Source of the DNA: SIG299 sp045531895
Lineage (GTDB): Bacteria; Bacillota; Clostridia; Lachnospirales; Lachnospiraceae
DNA length: 5,923 bases
NCBI GenBank assembly: GCA_045531895.1
Contig: JAZSEW010000082.1
Location: 1-5,923, forward strand
Reading direction: 5' to 3'
The notes under the pieces were generated by a model, which worked only from the letters and a program-made list of their open reading frames with translations, had not been told where the DNA came from and searched no databases. The position numbers and the translations under genes were made by a program. Positions within the stretch are counted from its first letter, which is position 1. Each line of letters starts with the position of its first letter. Positions 1 through 5,493 of the stretch are shown here, in pieces.

Positions 1-19
1 TTACATTATAACATGTAAC

Positions 20-60
20 GGAGGAAAGATGGTTGTCGTTAGCCATCTTTTTTCTCTTTT
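20..60 (+). terminator. Rho-independent terminator of an upstream rightward gene
   Basis: Positions 25-34 pair with 41-50 (AAAGATGGTT with AGCCATCTTT, one G-U pair) around the 6-nt loop GTCGTT. The stem can be lengthened to about 20-34/41-55 with G-U pairs. It is followed by a T-rich run (TTTTTTCTCTTTTT). The T run lies on the plus-strand side only, so it should end transcription coming from a gene to the left of the window, which cannot be seen. Confidence 0.75.
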
Positions 61-66
61 TAGGGG

Positions 67-110
67 AAAATTTAGCGGAGACTGTGACCTGGTTTGGTCA
101 CAGCCTCCGC
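67..110 (-). terminator. Rho-independent terminator of the chemotaxis receptor gene
   Basis: A long hairpin: GCGGAG (75-80) pairs with CTCCGC (105-110) and CTGTGACC (82-89) with GGTCACAG (96-103). There is one A/C mismatch (81/104) and a 6-nt loop. Read on the minus strand it is followed by TAAATTTT. It sits about 40 nt past the stop codon of the receptor gene, the usual place. The stem is strong enough that it may also slow transcription from the other side, giving a two-way barrier together with the neighbouring terminator. Confidence 0.8.
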
Positions 111-151
111 TGTTCTGGACTATCTATTTCCCGACAGCCCCTTTTTGTCTA

Positions 152-1573
152 CTATACAGTATACTCATTTTTTAAATTTTGTGCCAAATCATAAATATTT
201 GTTAAAGCAGCTTTTACCTGATTCATGTCGGTGACTGCCCGTGTTGTAGTACAGGTTCCGTCATTGGAGGCGGCTGCTACCTGTTCACTATTGGCAGAAA
301 GCTCAGTGATACCGTTGGAGATGACTATAGAAGCATCCGTAATGCCGTCAATAAGGTGCTTACAGTCCTGAATATAACTTATCAGCTGAGTGATTTCACT
401 GTCGATGGCATCAAAATTGCCCTTGGATTTTTCAATCAGGCGATTCTGCTCTTCGGTAATCTGAACAGAATGATCAATGCTGGTTGTAACGCGTTCCACA
501 TCCTGATTAAATTCTGCAAGGATAGTGGTAATATCTTCGGTGGCTGTTTTTGTCTGCTCTGCCAGGTTCTTGATTTCGTCGGCAACTACGGCAAAGCCTT
601 TACCTGCTGCTCCGGCTCTGGCGGATTCAACCATGGCATTCAATGCCAACAGATGGGTCTGGGTAGAAATTCCGTTAATTGTACCGAGAATATTTTGTAC
701 TGCATGGGTACGTTCATTCAAGGTATTGACAGCTTCTACGGTTTTTTTACTGTCTTCTGCAACCTCTTGTGCATGATTATGCAATTGTTCCATAACTTCA
801 ATGCCTTTGGCAACTTCTTTTAGAGTATTACCGGAAGCCTGTACCATAATATCAGTTTGCCTTTTGGCATTTTGTGTGTTGGTTTCAATATCCAGACAGC
901 GCGAGGCCTGGTTCTGGATTTCAGAAGCAGTACTTTCGATATTTGCAGTGATTTCCTGCATCGACAAATTGCTGGTATTCAGTGCATTATCAAGAGTGTT
1001 GATATATTTGTTTGCTTCATCAAAATGATTCACCAGTTCTTCAGAAACCCGGCGTACAGTGTCAAGGTTCTCGTCATTAAATACAATCCAGATTTTTGAA
1101 ATATTGTAAACGGATACGATAATTAAAATTAAAATAACAATAGTGGTTCCTGCTTCGGTCAGAGAAACAATTCCTTTGGTTGCAAGTATCATGCTGCGGA
1201 TTGCAAAAACAGGAATTGCAACGACAGCAGTAACAATAATTCTCTTTTTTTCCAGATAAGCCATCTGAGCGATGAAAAGTGCGGCGGCCAACATATAGAA
1301 AAACTGTGCATCCACAAAGAGAACCATAACTCCCCAGACTATGGTGGCTACAACAGACATAAAAATGCCGCAACTGCGTTTACCCTTAAGCTTGGAGTAG
1401 CCGATGGCAGTTGTAATAACTCCGATTACACTGATAACAGTAACCAGCAGCATGCCGGTATTGGAACCGCCGCTACTGAGCATACCCAGCATATTTAGGA
1501 AAATACCTATCATAATAACCATCAAAGTGGTATAAACCATAGCGTCTGCTTTTCGATATTGCTTTTCAGTCAT
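152..1573 (-). CDS. Methyl-accepting chemotaxis protein, six-TM type without external sensor domain
   Basis: A 473-residue membrane chemoreceptor that would signal through CheW/CheA to the flagellar motor or another CheA output. Six hydrophobic segments fill the N-terminal third (about residues 13-32, 40-59, 68-87, 90-107, 110-131, 141-165). The loops are short, so there is no external ligand-binding domain, and no clear HAMP was seen. The rest is a long coiled coil whose hairpin tip (about 299-340) has the family core QTHLLALNA followed by VESARAG and GKGFAVVADEIKNLAE. N312, E316 and R319 match the conserved Asn, Glu and Arg of receptor trimer contacts. The Glu that usually follows RAG is Ala322. 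There is no C-terminal CheR-docking pentapeptide (ends NEYTV). Start: ATG at 1573 lies 12 nt after GGAGG. An in-frame TTG at 1609 would add 12 residues but has no ribosome site. The family call is certain; the ligand is unknown. A sensing role for the membrane domain is inference. Confidence 0.95.
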   Translation of the reverse strand: MTEKQYRKADAMVYTTLMVIMIGIFLNMLGMLSSGGSNTGMLLVTVISVIGVITTAIGYSKLKGKRSCGIFMSVVATIVWGVMVLFVDAQFFYMLAAALFIAQMAYLEKKRIIVTAVVAIPVFAIRSMILATKGIVSLTEAGTTIVILILIIVSVYNISKIWIVFNDENLDTVRRVSEELVNHFDEANKYINTLDNALNTSNLSMQEITANIESTASEIQNQASRCLDIETNTQNAKRQTDIMVQASGNTLKEVAKGIEVMEQLHNHAQEVAEDSKKTVEAVNTLNERTHAVQNILGTINGISTQTHLLALNAMVESARAGAAGKGFAVVADEIKNLAEQTKTATEDITTILAEFNQDVERVTTSIDHSVQITEEQNRLIEKSKGNFDAIDSEITQLISYIQDCKHLIDGITDASIVISNGITELSANSEQVAAASNDGTCTTTRAVTDMNQVKAALTNIYDLAQNLKNEYTV

Positions 1574-1585
1574 TTTTCTATTCTT

Positions 1586-1590
1586 CCTCC
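1586..1590 (-). promoter_or_regulatory. Ribosome binding site of the receptor gene (decides the start)
   Basis: GGAGG on the minus strand, 12 nt before ATG 1573 (shorter if the following AAG is counted). It lies inside the extension that would be translated from TTG 1609, which argues for the ATG. Confidence 0.7.
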
Positions 1591-1639
1591 GATTTGTGTA
1601 TTGTGGCAACAGTAAAGGTTAATTGCGCCTACAATTTAG

Positions 1640-1668
1640 ATTGTACACATAAAATGGACAGAAAGCAA
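1640..1668 (-). promoter_or_regulatory. Sigma-A type promoter of the receptor gene
   Basis: On the minus strand, a -35 like TTGCTT (1663-1668) and a -10 TACAAT (1640-1645, five of six consensus bases) are separated by exactly 17 nt. The predicted transcript start is near 1633, about 60 nt before the ATG. No sigma-28 (motility) promoter was recognised. The -10 is one arm of a small perfect palindrome (1630-1645). The -35 is only a moderate match, so readthrough from the kinase gene could also supply transcription; no terminator lies between the two genes. Confidence 0.5.
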
Positions 1669-1684
1669 TAGGAAATAAGATGAA

Positions 1685-2242
1685 TCAATTAGTTATTTTG
1701 CTCATTTCCTTTATATTAAAAGTTTTAAAGTAAGAGTTTTCCATCGGAATCCATTTGTTTTCAAACATTGGCCAGATGGTTTCGCCGTCTCTTGCGATGA
1801 TTCGCTTTTTCTGCTCCTCCGAAGAAATTTCCAAAAAGATTGTTACATCATAACTGTCTTTGAAATATGGATGGTGGCTGTAAGTACCTTCCACAATGAC
1901 AATATCATGATATGGGATGGTAACAGCATCGGTAAGCTTCCATTCTTTGCAGCTGAAGGGCTGATAAGTAACGCCGGATGTATCTGCTATATGATTTAGT
2001 ACTTCGTCTCTGAAACGTTCGTAATCCACATTACCTCCCGGCTCAGCCAGACGTTCTTTGGTACGCTGCTGCGGTTGCAGAAAAAAATCATCCATATGGA
2101 ACAGGGAGGCATTCAGGTTTTCTGCAAGGTAAATTCCTAACGTAGTTTTGCCGCTGCCGCAGTTGCCGTCAATAGCAATGAGGAAAGGGCGGGAACTGCT
2201 TTTTTTCAGCTCTTTATTTATATAATCTAGAATGTGTTTCAT
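1685..2242 (-). CDS. P-loop nucleoside kinase-like protein (uridine kinase superfamily)
   Basis: A soluble 185-residue protein with the fold signature of the uridine kinase/phosphoribulokinase group, which moves phosphate from a nucleoside triphosphate to a small hydroxyl substrate. Walker A is GNCGSGKT (26-33), after a hydrophobic strand (FLIAIDG). HMDDFF (49-54) is the acidic substrate-site motif after strand 2. NVDYERF (71-77) resembles the D-x-x-x-F region of uridine kinases, and IVIVEGTYS (114-122) the third strand and following loop. Arg147 and Arg151 and the closing WIPMENSYF (164-172) are typical of this group. It is shorter than classical Udk (about 205-215 residues), so uridine as substrate is uncertain and no gene symbol is given. 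Start: ATG 2242 is 6 nt after AGAGG. A GTG at 2302 opens 20 more codons, but these overlap the gene's own promoter, so they are rejected. Transcribed toward the receptor gene with a 111-nt gap; no functional link is evident. Confidence 0.85.
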   Translation of the reverse strand: MKHILDYINKELKKSSSRPFLIAIDGNCGSGKTTLGIYLAENLNASLFHMDDFFLQPQQRTKERLAEPGGNVDYERFRDEVLNHIADTSGVTYQPFSCKEWKLTDAVTIPYHDIVIVEGTYSHHPYFKDSYDVTIFLEISSEEQKKRIIARDGETIWPMFENKWIPMENSYFKTFNIKEMSKITN

Positions 2243-2248
2243 GAAATA

Positions 2249-2253
2249 CCTCT
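2249..2253 (-). promoter_or_regulatory. Ribosome binding site of the kinase gene (decides the start)
   Basis: AGAGG on the minus strand with a 6-nt gap to ATG 2242. It fixes the start of the kinase 20 codons inside the longest open frame. Confidence 0.75.
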
Positions 2254-2278
2254 GATTTCTTAAAATTGTTTTATGAAC

Positions 2279-2307
2279 ATTGTACGGAAGTTTTGCCGGC
2301 ACGTCAA
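2279..2307 (-). promoter_or_regulatory. Strong sigma-A promoter of the kinase gene
   Basis: On the minus strand, TTGACG (2302-2307, five of six) and TACAAT (2279-2284, five of six) are separated by 17 nt. This is the best promoter in the window. Transcription should begin near 2272, giving a leader of about 30 nt with AGAGG and then ATG 2242. Its -35 lies inside a 25-bp dyad (2300-2324), so it may be repressor-controlled. Confidence 0.75.
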
Positions 2308-2324
2308 GTAAATTACAAGACGTG
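2300..2324. promoter_or_regulatory. Candidate operator: 25-bp dyad over the kinase -35
   Basis: CACGTC (2300-2305) and GACGTG (2319-2324) are perfect inverted arms. GTAA (2308-2311) and TTAC (2313-2316) are a second inverted pair sharing the same centre, base 2312. Ten of twelve positions per half are symmetric. The dyad covers the -35 hexamer of the leftward promoter and lies just upstream of the rightward one, which suits binding by a dimeric regulator. The regulator is not identifiable. Confidence 0.4.
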
Positions 2325-2356
2325 TTGAAATGGCAGAAAATTCGTTCGAAAAATGA

Positions 2357-2385
2357 TTGCCAAACTGTTCAGAAAGTAGTAATAT
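2357..2385 (+). promoter_or_regulatory. Sigma-A type promoter of the ABC/DUF1854 operon
   Basis: TTGCCA (2357-2362, five of six) and TAATAT (2380-2385, four of six) are separated by 17 nt, followed by AT-rich DNA. A start near 2392 would give a leader of about 97 nt before ATG 2489, carrying the inverted repeat at 2426-2469. It diverges from the kinase promoter, the two -35 boxes being about 50 bp apart. A further TACAAT (2448-2453) inside the leader is a possible second -10 but has no good -35 at the right distance. Confidence 0.5.
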
Positions 2386-2425
2386 AAAAGGCAGAATGTT
2401 TGTTTTTATGTAACAACGAGGCAAA

Positions 2426-2469
2426 GTATTGTCAGATTCGCACAGTGTACAATACGAACCTGACAATAC
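2426..2469 (+). repeat. 15-bp inverted repeat in the transporter leader (operator or RNA hairpin)
   Basis: The left arm GTATTGTCAGATTCG (2426-2440) pairs with CGAACCTGACAATAC (2455-2469) at 14 of 15 positions (one A/C mismatch) around a 14-nt loop. The heptamer ACAATAC ends the right arm (2463-2469) and also occurs across the loop/right-arm junction (2449-2455), so the left arm's GTATTGT can pair with either copy. No T-run follows, so it is not a plain terminator. It may be a DNA operator or a leader RNA switch. It overlaps the possible TTG start at 2429, which argues against that start. Confidence 0.5.
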
Positions 2470-2488
2470 ACAACTAATGGGTGAAGAA

Positions 2489-4840
2489 ATGAAGGAGAAA
2501 AACGAAGTACAAAAACGGATGCAGCTGCCGGCCGCAGTATATAAACTGCTTGACAAAGAAGGCATCCCAAAAGAGGACATCCTGTATAAAGCAGAACCGG
2601 ACCTGGACTTCGAGCTTCGCTTTGCCAGAAATTATCTGGTAATGACGAAAGCGGTGTTGATTTTAATCAGCTATCCGTATCAGGCTCACGGTAAGTTCCG
2701 TTTTGGCGGTTATGCAGGAAATGAGATGGCAGCAGGTCTGCCGGAACAGCCGGAAGTAAAGAAATTTTCCATCGATGATGTAGAAAAACTGGAAATACTT
2801 CGGGCGGTGAATGGCGGTTCCTTAATGGTTAAGTGCAAAAAGGAAGAGAAAGAGGAAGAAATGTTCCTTTGTGCTTTTTCCAATTCCCGTATGGGTGAGA
2901 TGGAACGTGCCATAAGAAATTTAGAAAAAATCAAAAAATCCGAAGAGCTTTCCGAAAAAGATATTTTAGGAAAAAACAAGCAGGAGTGTTGTCCGAAGTG
3001 TGGCACCATGTATCCGGATCAGGCAAGAAAAATCTGTCCGCGGTGTATGGATAAAAAGTCCCTGTTTGGTCGTGTAATGCGCTATTTTTGGCAGTACAAG
3101 TGGCGTATCTGTCTGATGTTTGTATGCTATCTGGCTATCGGCGCCCTAAATCTGGCATGGCCGTATTTATCCGGAGCTTTTTTGTATGATAAGGTATTGA
3201 GCAGGGATGCAGAGCTTGTTAAGTTTACCGAGAGTTTCGGCGGTAAATACACGGTGATTTTAGCGTTTACCGTGGCAGCGATGGTTGTCACGAAAATTAT
3301 TATGCAGCTGCTCGGTATGCTGCATGGCGCCATGACCGCCCGTATTGTGCCGGAGGTAGTGGCAAAGTTAAAGGACGAAATTTTTACTTCCATGGGCAAG
3401 CTGTCTATCAGTTTTTACAATTCCCGTCAGACCGGTGCGTTAATGACTCGTGTTCTGGATGACGCAGGACAGGTAACCGGCTTTTTCATCGACGGTCTGC
3501 CATACATATTTACCAATGCGTTTACTATCATTGCCACCTGTGTGGTAATGATCAGTATTAATCCGCTACTGGCTATTGCGGCACTGTTCTTACTGCCGTT
3601 TTTAACGATTCAGAGCTACCGCATGACACCAAGAATGTGGACCTTCTATGGCAAGCGCCATCGCGCTAACCGCAGACTTAACAGCCAGTTAAATGACAGC
3701 ATTACCGGTGCCAGAGTTGTTAAGGCATTCGGTCAGCAGGAGCAGGAGCTGGTACGTCTTGGCAAGGGCAATAAGGGTGTGCGTGAGGCAGAGATTGACG
3801 TTATGCGCTACGACAACAAGTTTACCATGTTGTACTCCACTGTAGAGAATCTGGCTTCCTTTATTGTATGGGGTCTTGGTTCTGCACTTATCCTTTCCGG
3901 TACCAATATGGAATTTGGCATGCTGGTAACATTTGCAGGCTATGTCAGCCAGCTGCAGGGCCCGCTTGACTTCATGTCCTGGGTATTCCGTTGGATGACC
4001 GACTGTTTAAACTCTTCCCAGCGCATGTTTGAAATTATTGACGCGGTTCCGGAAATTACTGAGGTGGAAAACCCACATCGTCCTGAGCGTATTAACGGCA
4101 AAATTGAGTTATCCCATGTGACCTTCGGCTACGAACCGCACAAACCGGTATTAAAGGATGTTACCTTTACGGTGGAGGCAGGAAAAATGCTTGGTATTGT
4201 AGGTCGATCCGGTGCGGGCAAATCCACGCTGGTAAACTTAATTTCCCGTCTGTACGATCCGGCAGAGGGAACCATCAAAATTGACGACATTGACATTAAA
4301 GAACTGGGTATACCGGAGCTTCGTAAAAGCATTGCCATGGTATCCCAGGAGACTTATATTTTCATGGGCACGGTAGCAGAAAACATTGCGTATGCAAGAC
4401 CTGACGCTACCCGCAAAGAAATCATCGAGGCAGCCATGCAGGCATCTGCCCATGATTTCATCTGCAAAATGCCACAGGGCTATGACACAATCATCGGTTC
4501 CGCAGGCAGAAGTCTGTCCGGAGGTGAGAAGCAGCGTGTTTCCATGGCAAGAGCCATTTTAGCGAATCCGCGTATTCTCATCTTAGATGAGGCAACCTCT
4601 GCGGTAGATACGGAAACTGAGCTGGCTATTCAGGAGTCTTTGGAAAAGCTGGTACAGGGCAGAACAACCATTTCCATTGCCCACCGTCTGTCTACCCTGC
4701 GTAATGCCGACACCCTTATTGTCATTGATGACGGTAAGGTGACCGAGTCCGGTACTCATGCAGAGCTTATTGAAAAGAAGGGAACCTTCTACAAACTGAT
4801 GGAATTGCAGACCAAAGCGCTTGCGATGCGTGGTGTGTAA
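2489..4840 (+). CDS. ABC exporter half-transporter (TMD-NBD) with N-terminal PH-like domain and zinc ribbon
   Basis: A 783-residue fused permease/ATPase of the type IV (ABCB-like) exporter fold, acting in the cytoplasmic membrane as a dimer. Order: a cytosolic beta-rich domain, probably PH-like (about 12-150); a zinc ribbon with C168-x2-C171 and C183-x2-C186; about six membrane helices (roughly 205-225, 254-277, two in 335-375, 448-470, 476-500); then the nucleotide-binding domain. That domain is complete: Walker A GRSGAGKST (572-580), Q-loop Gln620, signature LSGGEKQR (676-683), Walker B RILILD with catalytic Glu701, D-loop SAVD (704-707), H-loop His732. It is therefore expected to hydrolyse ATP. 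Common exporters have about 580 residues; the extra N-terminal part of about 200 is the unusual feature. Start: ATG 2489 has an in-register GGTGA. ATG 2477 (+4 residues) and TTG 2429 (+20, with GAGG 7 nt upstream) are alternatives. First gene of the operon with the DUF1854 protein and a second similar gene. The substrate is unknown. Confidence 0.93.
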   Translation: MKEKNEVQKRMQLPAAVYKLLDKEGIPKEDILYKAEPDLDFELRFARNYLVMTKAVLILISYPYQAHGKFRFGGYAGNEMAAGLPEQPEVKKFSIDDVEKLEILRAVNGGSLMVKCKKEEKEEEMFLCAFSNSRMGEMERAIRNLEKIKKSEELSEKDILGKNKQECCPKCGTMYPDQARKICPRCMDKKSLFGRVMRYFWQYKWRICLMFVCYLAIGALNLAWPYLSGAFLYDKVLSRDAELVKFTESFGGKYTVILAFTVAAMVVTKIIMQLLGMLHGAMTARIVPEVVAKLKDEIFTSMGKLSISFYNSRQTGALMTRVLDDAGQVTGFFIDGLPYIFTNAFTIIATCVVMISINPLLAIAALFLLPFLTIQSYRMTPRMWTFYGKRHRANRRLNSQLNDSITGARVVKAFGQQEQELVRLGKGNKGVREAEIDVMRYDNKFTMLYSTVENLASFIVWGLGSALILSGTNMEFGMLVTFAGYVSQLQGPLDFMSWVFRWMTDCLNSSQRMFEIIDAVPEITEVENPHRPERINGKIELSHVTFGYEPHKPVLKDVTFTVEAGKMLGIVGRSGAGKSTLVNLISRLYDPAEGTIKIDDIDIKELGIPELRKSIAMVSQETYIFMGTVAENIAYARPDATRKEIIEAAMQASAHDFICKMPQGYDTIIGSAGRSLSGGEKQRVSMARAILANPRILILDEATSAVDTETELAIQESLEKLVQGRTTISIAHRLSTLRNADTLIVIDDGKVTESGTHAELIEKKGTFYKLMELQTKALAMRGV

Positions 4841-4842
4841 TG

Positions 4843-4875
4843 TTTTTTGGCATGACTGATTATCATGCAAAAAAA
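4843..4875 (+). promoter_or_regulatory. Intercistronic hairpin abutting the DUF1854 ribosome site
   Basis: GCATGA (4850-4855) pairs with TCATGC (4863-4868) around a 7-nt loop. After one G/A mismatch the stem continues as T4843-4848 with A4870-4875. The final two As belong to the AAGGAG ribosome site (4874-4879). The T-run is on the 5' side, so this is not a terminator for the operon. It may tune translation of the DUF1854 gene or protect mRNA ends. Confidence 0.4.
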
Positions 4876-4879
4876 GGAG
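4874..4879 (+). promoter_or_regulatory. Ribosome binding site of the DUF1854 gene (decides the start)
   Basis: AAGGAG with a 6-nt gap to ATG 4886. The in-frame ATG at 4865 lies before this site and has no ribosome site of its own, so the protein starts at 4886. Confidence 0.85.
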
Positions 4880-4885
4880 AATGAT

Positions 4886-5461
4886 ATGGACGAAGAAGTA
4901 ATGCAGAGCAATCTGCTGGAATTAGAAGAATTCGACGAAGAAAAAATGAAGGCGGAATCCGCAGATTTGTTGGAGCTTCGCTATTTAAACAAGGAAAATG
5001 CTAAGTTTGAACGTACGCCGGGCGGGTTTGTAAAGCTTACCTATAAGGATAAGACGTATGACCGTGTGGGAGTGTACCGTACTTTCCCTGTGACGCAGCC
5101 GGAGGAGTTTATTTCCATCCGTGAAGCAGACGAAAAGGCAAGGGAAATCGGTGTGGTGGAAAAGTTGTCTAATCTCGACGCAGAACAGGCAAAGATGCTA
5201 AAGGAGCAGCTGGATCTGCGTTACTTTACACCGGAAATTACCAAAATTTTCGACATCAAAACAGAGTACGGTTATGGCTATTTCCATGTGATGACTACCT
5301 ATGGCGAATGCCGGTTTACCATTCACAACGGCGGTAGCTCCGTAATTTCTTTGACGGATACCCGCATTGTTATCAACGATTTGGACGGTAACCGCTTTGA
5401 GGTACCGGACATCACAAAATTGACAACCAATGAGAGAAAGAAGTTAGACCTGTTCATCTAA
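4886..5461 (+). CDS. DUF1854 protein, putative ABC transporter partner
   Basis: A 191-residue soluble protein with no signal peptide or membrane segment. It begins with an acidic stretch (residues 11-24 rich in Glu and Asp). It carries the recognised pattern of the DUF1854 family (Pfam PF08909, from memory): G-G-F-V-K-L-T with Y-D-R-V (46-61), R-T-F-P then F-I-S-I (65-78), L-R-Y-F-T-P-E-I (111-118), the strand around Y-G-E-C-R-F (139-144), and D-L-D-G-N-R-F-E-V-P-D (165-175). The family is found fused to or next to ABC exporters, and in betaproteobacteria near cyanophycin genes; its biochemical role is not established to my knowledge. Here it lies between two transporter genes of matching plan, 45 nt after the first and 32 nt before the second. 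A role as cytosolic regulatory or substrate-handling subunit of that transporter is inference. The start is set by AAGGAG; an ATG at 4865 would add seven residues. Confidence 0.88.
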   Translation: MDEEVMQSNLLELEEFDEEKMKAESADLLELRYLNKENAKFERTPGGFVKLTYKDKTYDRVGVYRTFPVTQPEEFISIREADEKAREIGVVEKLSNLDAEQAKMLKEQLDLRYFTPEITKIFDIKTEYGYGYFHVMTTYGECRFTIHNGGSSVISLTDTRIVINDLDGNRFEVPDITKLTTNERKKLDLFI

Positions 5462-5481
5462 TGCAACAGTTCAGCAAAAAG

Positions 5482-5486
5482 AAAGG
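5482..5486 (+). promoter_or_regulatory. Ribosome binding site of the third operon gene
   Basis: AAAGG with a 7-nt gap to ATG 5494. It lies in the loop and loop edge of a small hairpin (TCAGC 5471-5475 with GCTGA 5486-5490). Confidence 0.6.
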
Positions 5487-5493
5487 CTGAGTT

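Noticed and set aside
1..18. Inverted repeat TTACAT-N6-ATGTAA at the left edge
   Set aside because: Only 6-bp arms, cut by the window edge, with unknown context; too weak to call an operator.
29..174. Small rightward frame of about 48 codons beginning ATG after GGAGG at the left edge
   Set aside because: It runs through two strong terminator hairpins and into the 3' end of the receptor gene; the GGAGG is part of the terminator stem. No recognisable protein.
356..1099. Several rightward open frames inside the receptor gene
   Set aside because: They are antisense to a clear receptor coding sequence, have Cys/Phe-rich compositions typical of shadow frames, and lack ribosome sites.
1574..1684. 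Possible terminator or small RNA between kinase and receptor genes
   Set aside because: No GC-rich hairpin with a T-run was found; only a promoter and a small palindrome are supported.
2331..2362. TGGCA...TGCCA arms around the rightward -35
   Set aside because: Five-base arms with unmatched inner sequence are expected by chance; the nearby 25-bp dyad is much better supported.
2260..2580. Leftward frame of 106 codons across the divergent promoter region
   Set aside because: It covers both promoters, the leader repeat and the start of the transporter gene, and shows no family features.
3127..3399. Leftward frames inside the ABC transporter gene (also at 2710-3009, 4129-4453 and 4583-4870)
   Set aside because: Antisense to strongly conserved transporter and ATPase coding sequence, with no ribosome sites or recognisable motifs.
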